DNA from: Candidatus Aminicenantes bacterium UBA4085
GTDB lineage: Bacteria; Acidobacteriota; Aminicenantia; Aminicenantales; UBA4085
Length of the DNA stretch: 19,314 bases
Assembly (NCBI GenBank): GCA_002383325.1
Contig: DFYJ01000004.1
Location: 1 to 19,314, forward strand
Reading direction: 5' to 3'
Shown here: piece by piece, positions 7,612-15,326 of the stretch
Layout: the number at the start of each line of letters is the position of its first letter
How positions within the stretch are numbered: the stretch's first letter is position 1
Program-made: the position numbers and the translations under genes
The notes under the pieces: model-generated
The model's input: the letters and a program-made list of their open reading frames with translations, nothing else
The model's database searches: none
Told to the model about the DNA's origin: nothing

Positions 7612-8526
7612 ATGCTCAGAAGATTCCAACTCAACGACGGACGCATCGAGGAGACTTCCCAAGCCGGGGCCCCCATCCTGCTTTATATCCGCCCCAGCGA
7701 CGAGGAGAAGCGCTTCCTGATCGACGAGCTCAAGCTCGACGAACACACCCTGGCCTCGGCCCTCGACCCCGACGAGCTGTCGCGCATCGAGTTCGAGCCG
7801 GAGCATATCGCTCTGATCTACAAGCGGCCCAAGACCTACACGGCCGACGACTATCTCCACTTCCGGGTCTCCTCGGTCGGCCTGTTCCTGTTCAAGGACC
7901 GGCTGATCATGCTGGCGAACGACGACGTGACGCCGTTCGACGGCAAGGTCTTCGCCCGCACGGCCGCCCTGCCCGACGTCCTGCTGAAGCTCCTCTACCG
8001 CTCGATCTACCATTTCCTGGAGCACCTCAAGATCATCAACCGCATCTCCGAGGAGCTGGAATCCAAGATCAACAAGGCCATGGAGAACCGCTACCTGATC
8101 AACCTCTTTACCCTGGAGAAGAGCCTGGTCTACTACCTCAACGCCATCACCTCCAACGGCATGCTGATCGAGAAGATCCGGCACAACGCGGCCAAGATCG
8201 GGCTGGGCGGGGAAGCGCTGGAGCTGATCGACGACATCATCATCGAAAACGCCCAGTGCCTGAAGCAGGCCGAGATCTACTCCAACATTCTGACCGGCCT
8301 GATGGATGCCCGGGGCACGATCGTCGGCAACAACCTGAATGTCCTGATGAAGACGCTGACCATGATCACCCTGGCCATCATGGTCCCCACGTTCGTCGTC
8401 TCGGCCTTTTCGATGAACGTGCGGATCCCGCTGTCGAAGCTGCCCTACGCCTTCTGGATCATCCTGGGGCTGGCCACGGTCGCCAGCCTGGGCTTCGTCT
8501 TCCTCGGCAAGATCAAGAAGTGGTAG
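7612..8526 (+). CDS. CorA-like divalent cation transporter (Mg2+/Co2+ family) with SMN instead of GMN
   Basis: A 304-residue protein with the CorA layout: a long soluble N-terminal domain (about 1-240) with charged helices, then two transmembrane helices near the C-terminus (about 244-266 and 279-299) ending in KIKKW. The selectivity motif between them, normally GMN, reads S267-M268-N269 (SAFSMNVRIPL). CorA proteins form pentameric channels for Mg2+ and related ions in the cytoplasmic membrane. The SMN change could alter ion choice. The ATG at 7612 was chosen for its GGGGAGGT ribosome binding site (7597-7604). It converges on the next gene with a 13-bp gap. Confidence 0.85.
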   Translation: MLRRFQLNDGRIEETSQAGAPILLYIRPSDEEKRFLIDELKLDEHTLASALDPDELSRIEFEPEHIALIYKRPKTYTADDYLHFRVSSVGLFLFKDRLIMLANDDVTPFDGKVFARTAALPDVLLKLLYRSIYHFLEHLKIINRISEELESKINKAMENRYLINLFTLEKSLVYYLNAITSNGMLIEKIRHNAAKIGLGGEALELIDDIIIENAQCLKQAEIYSNILTGLMDARGTIVGNNLNVLMKTLTMITLAIMVPTFVVSAFSMNVRIPLSKLPYAFWIILGLATVASLGFVFLGKIKKW

Positions 8527-8539
8527 CCGCCGGGCCGCT

Positions 8540-9664
8540 TCAGAGGCTCTTGGTGTAGACCCGGAACTTCTTGTAGATCTTGCCGCCCATCCGCTCCATC
8601 TCGGCCCGCACCCGGACGTTGACCTCCATCTCGTGGTGGGTGTCCATGTACTCGTAGCCGGCCTCCCAGGCCGCCTCGAGGATGCGGAAGCCCATCAGGG
8701 CGTCCAGGCCGAAGCCGCGGTACTTCTCCTTGATGGCCCCCAGCAGGAGATCGAGCTGCTTGGTCTTCTTGGCCGAGCGCAGGACGTGGAGGAAGCCGAA
8801 GGGGAAGAGGCGCCCGCGGCACTTCTGGATGCCCTCGGTCATGTCGGGAATGGCGATGATGAAGGCGGCCGGCTCGCCGTCCTTGAGCACGCCCTTGACG
8901 AAGCGGGGGTCGAGCACGGGCAGGTACTTGGCGGCCAGGTCCTTCATCTCCTTCTCCCCCAGCGGGGCGTAGCCGTAGATGTTGGAGGTCATGTAGCACT
9001 CGTTCATCAGGCTGAGGATGGGGATGATCCAGGGCTTGATCTCCTTCTTGCGGCGGAACTCCAGCAGCTGGAAGCTGCCCCGGCGCATGATCCGCTCGTA
9101 GATCTTCTTGTAGAGCTCGGGCATCTCCTTGGGCACGTCGACCTTGTAGACGAAGTAGTTCATGTCGATGCCGTAGCCCAGGGCCTCGGTCGCGGCCGGC
9201 ATCCACTCGGGGTTGTAATAGGTGGCGATGGTGGCCCGGTTCTCGAAGCCCTCGATGAGGAAGCCCTCGGGGTCTTGGTCGGAGAAGCCGTAGGGGCCGA
9301 TGATCCGATCCATGCCCTTGGCCTTGGCCCACCCTTCGACCCGCCGGATCAGGGCGCTATAGACCTCGCGGTCCTCGACCGACTCGACAAAGCCGAAGCG
9401 GGCCAGCTTGACCGCGCGGTGCTCGTTGAAGCGGCGGTTGATGATGCCGGTGATGCGCCCGACCGCCTGCCCGTCCCGAAAGGCCAGCAGCAGGGTTGTG
9501 TCGCAGTATTCGAAGGCCTTGTTCTTCTTGGGGTTGAAGTACTTCTTGTCGTCCGAAAGGATCGGCGGCACCCAGTTCGGACGGCCGGCGTTGAGCTTCT
9601 CGGGGAGAAGCAGGAAGGTTTTCAGGTCCTTTTTCGAAGCCACTTCGCGTATCTCAAGGCTCAT
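8540..9664 (-). CDS. YghO/BcerS-like acyl-CoA N-acyltransferase (GNAT fold)
   Basis: A 374-residue soluble protein. The N-terminal half has PNWVPPILSDDKKYFNP, then GRITGIINRRFNEH (69-82), 'FGFVESVED' and 'GPYGFSDQDPEGFLIEGF'. These match the family of E. coli YghO, which also includes bacterial ceramide synthase-like (BcerS-like) proteins as I recall. The C-terminal half has a GNAT-like acyl-CoA loop, KYRGFGLDAL (314-323). It probably transfers an acyl group to an amine, but the substrate is unknown. No serine palmitoyltransferase gene is next to it. The ATG has AAGGAG 5 nt upstream (9670-9675) and a promoter at 9695-9723. Confidence 0.75.
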   Translation of the reverse strand: MSLEIREVASKKDLKTFLLLPEKLNAGRPNWVPPILSDDKKYFNPKKNKAFEYCDTTLLLAFRDGQAVGRITGIINRRFNEHRAVKLARFGFVESVEDREVYSALIRRVEGWAKAKGMDRIIGPYGFSDQDPEGFLIEGFENRATIATYYNPEWMPAATEALGYGIDMNYFVYKVDVPKEMPELYKKIYERIMRRGSFQLLEFRRKKEIKPWIIPILSLMNECYMTSNIYGYAPLGEKEMKDLAAKYLPVLDPRFVKGVLKDGEPAAFIIAIPDMTEGIQKCRGRLFPFGFLHVLRSAKKTKQLDLLLGAIKEKYRGFGLDALMGFRILEAAWEAGYEYMDTHHEMEVNVRVRAEMERMGGKIYKKFRVYTKSL

Positions 9665-9694
9665 GCGGGCTCCTTCCGTGCTCGAAGTGCCCTT

Positions 9695-9723
9695 TTTATC
9701 CTCTATTTCGGGGGAAATGTCAA
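9695..9723 (-). promoter_or_regulatory. Candidate promoter of the acyltransferase gene
   Basis: On the minus strand, a perfect TTGACA (9718-9723), a 17-bp spacer and GATAAA (9695-9700). The -10 box is weak at its first and last bases. The predicted leader is about 25 nt and contains the AAGGAG site. Confidence 0.55.
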
Positions 9724-9804
9724 AATCAAGTGGGCGGCCTCTCTAGATAGAGCGCGGGGTCCGCGGATGGATGGATTAAAGACGTCGATCTCACTCCAGG
9801 GCGA

Positions 9805-9951
9805 GGGATGAGAGGGGTAAAACCCATCGGCGAGGAAGCGGGCAGGGTCCATCCTCATCGGGGAATCGACCCGATGAGGATGGGAGCGACCGAGCCGACC
9901 GGAGTGAGCGGCCTCGCTGGGGACGCGAACGTGTTTTACCCCTCTCAGCCC
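9805..9951. repeat. Nested palindromic element between divergent promoters
   Basis: The ends are inverted repeats: GAGAGGGGTAAAAC (9810-9823) is exactly complementary to GTTTTACCCCTCTC (9933-9946). The match continues outward to 18 of 19 bases (9805-9823 with 9933-9951). A second perfect hairpin lies inside (9849-9883). The element fills much of the 396-bp gap between the acyltransferase and hydrogenase operon starts. No protein is encoded. It looks like a small palindromic mobile repeat or a large regulatory cruciform, and I cannot tell which. Confidence 0.65.
9849..9883. repeat. Perfect 14-bp stem hairpin inside the palindromic element
   Basis: CCATCCTCATCGGG (9849-9862) pairs perfectly with CCCGATGAGGATGG (9870-9883) around a 7-nt loop (GAATCGA). 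No T-run follows on either strand, so an ordinary intrinsic terminator is unlikely. Confidence 0.8.
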
Positions 9952-9971
9952 GAGCCCCTCTTATGGATAAA

Positions 9972-10014
9972 CCTGTGAAAACGCTGAGGATTTCCCTTGA
10001 AAACCCTGTGAAAA
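9972..10014 (+). promoter_or_regulatory. Direct repeats upstream of the hydrogenase promoter (possible activator sites)
   Basis: CCTGTGAAAA occurs identically at 9972-9981 and 10005-10014, 33 bp apart (about three helical turns). A related CCTTGAAAA lies between them (9995-10003). The second copy ends 4 bp before the -35 box. An inverted pair GGATTT (9988-9993) / AAATCC (10013-10018) overlaps the same area. Placement suits an activator, but no known regulator is recognised. Confidence 0.5.
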
Positions 10015-10018
10015 ATCC

Positions 10019-10048
10019 TTGACAAAAACAGCCCCGGAAAAGTATAGT
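10019..10048 (+). promoter_or_regulatory. Promoter of the hydrogenase operon
   Basis: A perfect TTGACA (10019-10024) and TATAGT (10043-10048) are separated by 18 bp. Transcription is expected to start near 10055, only about 5-6 nt before the ATG at 10061, so the mRNA would be almost leaderless and lacks a Shine-Dalgarno. The TTG inside the -35 box is in frame with the gene but is better read as promoter. Confidence 0.7.
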
Positions 10049-10060
10049 GACCGTCCTCCA

Positions 10061-11491
10061 ATGAACATCGAGACAATCACCCTGCTCACGGTCTTTGTCC
10101 CGATCATTGGCTCGCTGACGATCCCGCTGGCCGGCCTGATCTCGAACAAGGCGCGTTCGGCGTGGTCCGTCCTCCTGGGCGGCGCCACGGCGTTCCTGCC
10201 GCTGCTCCTGATCCCGACCGCGCTCGGCGGGGGTGAGACCATCCTGCGGAAGGAGTTCGTTCTCGGGCTGGACTTCATCCTGGTGATCGACCCCCTGTCG
10301 ATCTTCATGTCCATCGTCTCCTCGTTCATCGGCTTCCTGATCATCGTGTACTCCCTGGGGTACATCAAGCACGAGGAGAACCAGAACGAATACTACCTCT
10401 TGGTGGTCCTCTTCATCGGGTCGATGATGGGGCTGGTGTTTTCGGGCAACCTGATCTTCCTGTACCTGTTCTGGGAGATCATCGCCGTCTGCTGCTGGCG
10501 GCTGATCGGGTTCTACCGATTGAAGGAGCATGTGCGCAAGGCCGACAAGGCCTTCCTCATCACCTTCTTCGGCGCCGTGGTCATGCTTCTGGGCTTCATC
10601 CAGATCTACGGCCAGACCGGCACCTTCGACCTGACGGCCATGCGGGGGGCGATCGTACCGGGCAGCGCGGTCCTGCTGATCTTGTTCGGCTTGTTCTCCA
10701 AGTCGGCCACGGTCCCCCTGCACACCTGGCTGCCCGACGCCGGCATCGCCCCGACCACGGTCACGGCCCTGCTCCACGCGGCGGTGCTGGTCAAGATAGG
10801 CGTTTACGCCTACGCCCGCCTCTTCCTCTACGGCTTCCGCCTGCCCGGCGCCTGGCCCGAAGCCCTGCCGATCATCGCCGTCGCTTCGAGCCTCATCGCG
10901 GCCGGAGCGGCCACGGTCGAGACCGACTTCAAGCGCCTCCTGGCCTACTCCACGGTCTCCCAGATCGGCTACATCTTCCTGGGCTTCTCCGTGGCCAACA
11001 CCACGGGCGTCAACGGCGCCTGGCTGTTCATCCTGATGCACGGCCTGGCCAAGGCCGGGCTCTTCCTCTGCGCCGGAATCGTCCTTCACGCCACCCACAA
11101 GCGGGACATCCGCGAGATGGGCGGGCTGATGAAGACCATGCCGATCACCGGGGCGGCCTTCCTGATGTGCGCCCTCTCGGTCATCGGCATCCCGCCGTTC
11201 GGCGGCTTCTTCTCCAAGTTCATGGTCATCATGGGCACGGTCCAGAGCGGCCGCGTGGCCCTGGCCGCGGTGGCCCTGTTCACCGCCATCCTGACGATGT
11301 ACTACCTCCTGCGGGCCTTCGCCCTGGTCTTCCTGGGCGAGGCCAAGGCCGCAGCCCCCGAGAAGACCCCCTCGATGGTCTTCGTGGTCGGACTCCTGGC
11401 CGTCCTCTCGCTCGTCTCCGGCCTGCTCATTGCCTGGCCGGTCAAGCTGACGACGTCCGCGACAACCTTCATCAGCTGGTGGCTCCGATGA
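10061..11491 (+). CDS. Hydrogenase membrane subunit, proton antiporter type (NuoM/NuoN/MrpD-like), first copy
   Basis: A 476-residue polytopic membrane protein of the Proton_antipo_M family. The ion-channel residues are visible: E139 in YLFWEIIA (helix 5), K214 in KSATVPLHTWLPDA (helix 7), K245 in LLHAAVLVKIGVYAY (helix 8) and K331 in HGLAKAGLF (broken helix 12). Such subunits move H+ or Na+ as the hydrogenase turns over. It is the first gene of the operon. The ATG at 10061 follows the promoter by 12 nt, and the TGA overlaps the next ATG by 4 nt. It is closer to Mrp/complex I antiporter subunits than to a stand-alone exchanger, because hydrogenase genes follow in the same operon. Confidence 0.88.
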   Translation: MNIETITLLTVFVPIIGSLTIPLAGLISNKARSAWSVLLGGATAFLPLLLIPTALGGGETILRKEFVLGLDFILVIDPLSIFMSIVSSFIGFLIIVYSLGYIKHEENQNEYYLLVVLFIGSMMGLVFSGNLIFLYLFWEIIAVCCWRLIGFYRLKEHVRKADKAFLITFFGAVVMLLGFIQIYGQTGTFDLTAMRGAIVPGSAVLLILFGLFSKSATVPLHTWLPDAGIAPTTVTALLHAAVLVKIGVYAYARLFLYGFRLPGAWPEALPIIAVASSLIAAGAATVETDFKRLLAYSTVSQIGYIFLGFSVANTTGVNGAWLFILMHGLAKAGLFLCAGIVLHATHKRDIREMGGLMKTMPITGAAFLMCALSVIGIPPFGGFFSKFMVIMGTVQSGRVALAAVALFTAILTMYYLLRAFALVFLGEAKAAAPEKTPSMVFVVGLLAVLSLVSGLLIAWPVKLTTSATTFISWWLR

Positions 11492-13356
11492 ATCCCCTCA
11501 TGCTCCTCTGGACCATCCTCGTTCCGGGCGCGGCCGCCCTTCTGCTGGCCCTGATCCCCTCGCGGGTCAAGATCGTGCGGGAGCTGCTGGCCGTGATCGC
11601 CTCGGCCGCCTCGCTCGGACTGGCCATCCTGCTGTTCGGCCAGAAGACCCTGGAGTGGCGCCCCGCCTGGCTGGGGGACGGCCTCGCCTTCGAGCTGCGG
11701 CTGTTCCACTTCTCGGCCTTCATCCTGCTGGCCCTGGCCGGCTTCCTGATCCTGATCGCCATCTACTCGACGGCTAAGATGAAAGGCCACCCTCACGCCC
11801 GGGCCTACTACGCCCTGGTCTTCCTCTCGGCCGCCATGGCCAACGGGGCCGTCCTGTCCGACAACTTCGTGCCCCTGGTCTTCTTCTGGGAAGGCCTGCT
11901 GGTGACCCTCTACGGCCTGATCGCCATCGGCGGCAAGACCTCCCACCGGACCGCCCTGAAGGCCTTCATTATCAGCGGTCTCTGCGATTTCTGCATGATC
12001 CTGGGCATCGGCATCCTGTGGGCCAAGACCGGCAGCCTGACCATCTCCCAGATCTCGGTCCACCCGACCGGCATCCTGGCCGCCGCTTTCATCCTGATGA
12101 TGATCGGGGCCGCGGGCAAGGCCGGGGTCATGCCCTTCCACACCTGGATCCCCGACGCCGCCATCGACGCTCCGGTGACCTTCATGGCCTTCATGCCGGC
12201 GGCCTTCGAGAAGCTGCTGGGCATCTACCTGCTGGCCCGCCTGAGCCTGGACGTATTCAAGATCGAGAAGGGCGGCGCCATGTCGCTGGTCCTGATGACC
12301 CTCGGCGCCGCGACCATCGTCCTGGCCGTCATGATGGCCCTCATCCAGAAGGACTTCAAGCGGCTGCTGTCCTACCACGCCGTCAGCCAGGTCGGGTACA
12401 TGATCCTGGGCATCGGCACCGGTGTCGCGGCGGGCATCGCCGGCGGCATCTTCCACATGATCAACCACGCCATGTACAAGTGCGGCCTGTTCCTCTCCGC
12501 CGGCTCGGTCGAACACCGGTGCGGGACGACCGAGATGAAAAAGCTCGGCGGGCTGGCCAAGGCCATGCCTCTGACCGCGGCCGGCTTCACCGTCTGCGCC
12601 CTGGCCATCTCCGGCGTCTGGCCGCTCAACGGCTTCGTCTCCAAGGAGATGGTCTTCCACGGCGCCTTGGAGACCGGCTACACCGTCTTCGCCGTGGCCG
12701 CCTGGCTGGGGGCCATCTTCACTTTCGCCTCCTTCCTCAAGGCCGGGCACTCGGTGTTCTTCGGCCGGCCCAGCGAGGAGCGGCCGGCGGTCAAGGTCAA
12801 GGAGAGCCCGGCCGCCATCGTCATCCCGATCCTCATCCTGGCCCTGCTCTGCATCACCTTCGGCGTCTTCAACAAGCTGCCCCTCAACGGGCTGATCACC
12901 CCGATCCTGGACGGCCACCTCGAGGCGGGCGAGCATGTCGATTTCACCTCGCACGCCCTGGACCTCTTCAACCCGGTAGCCGGCATCTCCCTGGGCTGCC
13001 TGCTGCTGGCCTTCCTCCTCCACTTCTACGGCTGGAAGAAGGGCGGCCGGAAGCCCTACCTGGCCTCGGAGCCGATCCACAAGGCTCCCGGCTTCAAGCA
13101 GATCTACGGCTGGGCCGAGAAGCGCGTCTTCGATCTCTACGAACAGGGCGTGGTCTTCCTGCGCGGCCTGTCGGTCGTCCTGTTCCGGGGCATCGACCGG
13201 CCCATCGATTTCGTCTTTGAGAAGGCCGTGACCTCCGTCGGCGGAGCCGCGGGCTCGCTGCTCAGCAAGGCCCATACCGGCCGCTACGGCACCTACCTGG
13301 CCTGGTGCCTGGGCGGGCTGCTGGTCCTGGCCGCGGTCATCAGCGCCCTGGTCTAA
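11488..13356 (+). CDS. Hydrogenase membrane subunit, NuoL-like proton antiporter with C-terminal extension
   Basis: A 622-residue polytopic protein. The antiporter core has E135 in VFFWEGLL, K211 in AAGKAGVMPFHTWIPDA and K242 in MPAAFEKLLGIYLLARL. K242 replaces the usual 'HAA..VK.GVY' context. QKDFKRLLSYHAVSQVGY and NHAMYKCGLF follow. The last 110 residues resemble the NuoL/NdhF tail: 'WAEKRVFDLYEQGVVFL', 'GIDRPIDFVFEKAV' and 'HTGRYGTYLAWCLGG', which in complex I forms the lateral helix and last transmembrane helix. It likely lies at the far end of the membrane arm. It starts inside the preceding stop (ATGA) and ends 21 nt before the next gene. Confidence 0.87.
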   Translation: MNPLMLLWTILVPGAAALLLALIPSRVKIVRELLAVIASAASLGLAILLFGQKTLEWRPAWLGDGLAFELRLFHFSAFILLALAGFLILIAIYSTAKMKGHPHARAYYALVFLSAAMANGAVLSDNFVPLVFFWEGLLVTLYGLIAIGGKTSHRTALKAFIISGLCDFCMILGIGILWAKTGSLTISQISVHPTGILAAAFILMMIGAAGKAGVMPFHTWIPDAAIDAPVTFMAFMPAAFEKLLGIYLLARLSLDVFKIEKGGAMSLVLMTLGAATIVLAVMMALIQKDFKRLLSYHAVSQVGYMILGIGTGVAAGIAGGIFHMINHAMYKCGLFLSAGSVEHRCGTTEMKKLGGLAKAMPLTAAGFTVCALAISGVWPLNGFVSKEMVFHGALETGYTVFAVAAWLGAIFTFASFLKAGHSVFFGRPSEERPAVKVKESPAAIVIPILILALLCITFGVFNKLPLNGLITPILDGHLEAGEHVDFTSHALDLFNPVAGISLGCLLLAFLLHFYGWKKGGRKPYLASEPIHKAPGFKQIYGWAEKRVFDLYEQGVVFLRGLSVVLFRGIDRPIDFVFEKAVTSVGGAAGSLLSKAHTGRYGTYLAWCLGGLLVLAAVISALV

Positions 13357-13377
13357 GGCCTTGAGAGAGGAGGACCT

Positions 13378-14838
13378 TTGATTTTCCTGTATATCGGCTT
13401 GCCCCTCATCGTCGCCGCGGTCCTGCCCCTTGTCGGGAAGGCGTCCAAGAAAGTCCTGCCCGACGTCCTGGCCAACGGCGTCTTCCTGTTCCTGTTCGGC
13501 TATGCCGTGACGGGCGCCCGCGGGCTGCTGGCCGGCGGCGCGCTCCGCCAGACGTTCGCCTGGTTCGGCGAGCCTCTGGGCATCCAGATCGCCGTCGACA
13601 GCTTCAGCCTGTTCATGCTGACCGTGATCGCCCTGGTCAGCGCCTGTGTCGGCCTCTACTCCGTCTCCTACATGGAGCACTACGGGTCCAAGGCCAACTA
13701 CTACGCCCTGCTGCTGATGATGGTGGCCGGGATGAACGGGCTGGTCCTGGTCACGGACTTGTTCCAGATCTACATCTTCCTGGAAGTCGCCGCCATCGCC
13801 TCCTACGCCCTGGTCGCCTTCGGCCGCGGGCACGACGAGCTGGAGGCGGCTTTCAAGTATCTGATGCTGTCGGTGGTCGCCTCGGCCGCCGTGCTGATCG
13901 CCATCGCCCTGCTCTTCGGGCTGACCGGAGGCCTGAGCTTCGCCGCCGTCGGCGAGGGCCTGCGCCAGCTCCAGGCCAAGGCCTGGGGCGCGGCGGCCGC
14001 GGCCCTCTTCCTCCTGGGCTTCGGGCTCAAGGCCGCCCTGGTCCCCTTCCATGCCTGGCTGCCGGACGCCCATCCCTCGGCCCCGGCCCCCATCTCGGCC
14101 GTCCTGTCGGGCCTGCTGATCAAGGTCTCCGGCGTCTACGCCCTGACTCGGGTCTTTTTCGGCGTCTTCGGCCTGACCCCGGCCCTCAGCGACGTGCTGA
14201 TGTGGACGGGCACGGTGTCCATCGTCGTGGCCGCCCTGCTGGCCCTGCAGCAGAAGGACATGAAGCGGATGCTGGCCTACTCCTCGATCAGCCAGGTCGG
14301 CTACGTCGTCCTGGGCATCGGCATCGGCACCCCGCTGGGGATCGCCGGAGGCCTCTTCCACCTGCTCAACCATGCCGTGGCCAAGAGTCTGCTGTTCCTC
14401 AACAGCGGCTCGGTCCAGCAGGCCACCGGCACCCGGAACCTGGAGGAGATGGGCGGCCTGGCCAAGCGCATGCCGATCACGGCCACGACCAACCTGATCG
14501 GCTCGCTGTCGATCGCCGGCGTGCCGCCCCTGGGCGGGTTCTGGAGCAAGCTCCTGATCATCATGGCCCTGGTCCAGTCGCGGCGGCCGGTCCTGGCCGT
14601 GATCGCCGTCCTGGCCAGCGTCCTGACCCTGTGGTACTACCTGATCATCCAGCGCCGGGCTTTCTTCGGCAAGCTCAACGAGCGCTGGGCGGCGGTCAAG
14701 GAAGCCCCCTTCTGGATGGCCGCCTCGACGATCGTCCTGGCCGCCCTCTGCCTGGCTTTGGGCGTCCTGTTCTCCTCCGTGATCTCGACCTGGATCCAGC
14801 CCGCCGCCGACGTGCTGGCCCGGGGAATGGGGATGTAA
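13378..14838 (+). CDS. Hydrogenase membrane subunit, proton antiporter type (MrpD/NuoN-like), TTG start
   Basis: A 486-residue polytopic protein of the same antiporter family. Key residues are E136 in IYIFLEVAAIASYALVAFG, K218 in FGLKAALVPFHAWLPDA and K249 in SGLLIKVSGVYALTRVFF. The wording is closest to MrpD/MbhH and NuoN, the copy that sits nearest the core in Mbh-type complexes. The start is a TTG at 13378, chosen because AGGAGG (13368-13373) lies 4 nt upstream and no earlier ATG fits; the next in-frame ATG would cut off the first helices. It ends with TAA 2 nt before the next gene. Confidence 0.87.
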   Translation: MIFLYIGLPLIVAAVLPLVGKASKKVLPDVLANGVFLFLFGYAVTGARGLLAGGALRQTFAWFGEPLGIQIAVDSFSLFMLTVIALVSACVGLYSVSYMEHYGSKANYYALLLMMVAGMNGLVLVTDLFQIYIFLEVAAIASYALVAFGRGHDELEAAFKYLMLSVVASAAVLIAIALLFGLTGGLSFAAVGEGLRQLQAKAWGAAAAALFLLGFGLKAALVPFHAWLPDAHPSAPAPISAVLSGLLIKVSGVYALTRVFFGVFGLTPALSDVLMWTGTVSIVVAALLALQQKDMKRMLAYSSISQVGYVVLGIGIGTPLGIAGGLFHLLNHAVAKSLLFLNSGSVQQATGTRNLEEMGGLAKRMPITATTNLIGSLSIAGVPPLGGFWSKLLIIMALVQSRRPVLAVIAVLASVLTLWYYLIIQRRAFFGKLNERWAAVKEAPFWMAASTIVLAALCLALGVLFSSVISTWIQPAADVLARGMGM

Positions 14839-14840
14839 CC

Positions 14841-15326
14841 ATGGCCGCACTCGACATCGTCCTGCTCTCCGGCCTGGTCCTGGCCTCGGCCCTGGCCGTC
14901 CTGGCCAAGGATCTGATCAAGTCGGCCATCGCCCTGGCCGTGTCCAGCCTCTTCCTGGGCCTCGTCTTCTTCCGCATGAACGCCGCCTACGCCGGCGTCT
15001 TCGAGATCTCCGTCGTGGCCGGCCTGATCACCGTCCTGTTCATCCTGACCATCGCCCTGACCCGGACCGACGGCGAGGTCAAGGAGTCCAAGGCCGCCCT
15101 GCGGATCTTCCCGGTCTTCTTCGTCCTGTTCATCGCCGTCGACGCCCTGGTCATGAAGGGCCTGACGGCCAAGATCGCGGCCCTGCCGGCCGCCGCCGAG
15201 TCCGGAACCTTCGGCGACATGCTGTGGAAGCAGCGGACGTTCGACCTGATCGGCCAGATGGCGGTCATCCTGTCCGGCGTCTTCGCCGTCCTGGCCCTGT
15301 TCCGAAAGAGGGACAAAGATGAGTAG
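14841..15326 (+). CDS. Hydrogenase membrane subunit, NuoJ-like
   Basis: A 161-residue protein with about five transmembrane segments. The segment 'AAYAGVFEISVVAGLITVLFILTIALT' corresponds to the broken helix of NuoJ, and also resembles the DUF4040 helix of MrpB/MbhD, so the two cannot be fully separated by eye. In complex I this subunit links proton movement in the antiporters to the core. A GGGGA lies 7 nt before the ATG. The gene overlaps the next one by 8 nt. The position directly before a NuoK-like gene repeats the usual nuoJ-nuoK pairing. Confidence 0.8.
   Translation: MAALDIVLLSGLVLASALAVLAKDLIKSAIALAVSSLFLGLVFFRMNAAYAGVFEISVVAGLITVLFILTIALTRTDGEVKESKAALRIFPVFFVLFIAVDALVMKGLTAKIAALPAAAESGTFGDMLWKQRTFDLIGQMAVILSGVFAVLALFRKRDKDE

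Noticed and set aside
8527..8539. Bidirectional terminator between the convergent corA-like and acyltransferase genes
   Set aside because: The gap is only 13 bp and contains no clear stem or T-run.
9849..9883. Intrinsic terminator for one of the flanking operons
   Set aside because: The stem is perfect but there is no T-run on either strand, and it lies between two divergent gene starts.
9805..9951. CRISPR-like repeat array
   Set aside because: The repeats are inverted and occur only as one pair each; there are no regularly spaced direct repeats or cas genes.
10019..10060. N-terminal extension of the first antiporter from a TTG
   Set aside because: The TTG is part of a perfect TTGACA -35 box and the added stretch is polar, unlike the start of this membrane protein family.
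9791..11098. A 435-codon minus-strand frame across the hydrogenase promoter region
   Set aside because: It is mostly antisense to the first antiporter gene, is rich in Asp, Gln and Glu without motif, and would run through the promoter and palindromic element.
11302..14850. A very long open frame on the minus strand (over 1100 codons) opposite the antiporter genes
   Set aside because: It is antisense to three clear membrane protein genes, has a composition of repeated Asp, Gly, Gln and Arg typical of antisense frames in GC-rich DNA, and shows no domain.
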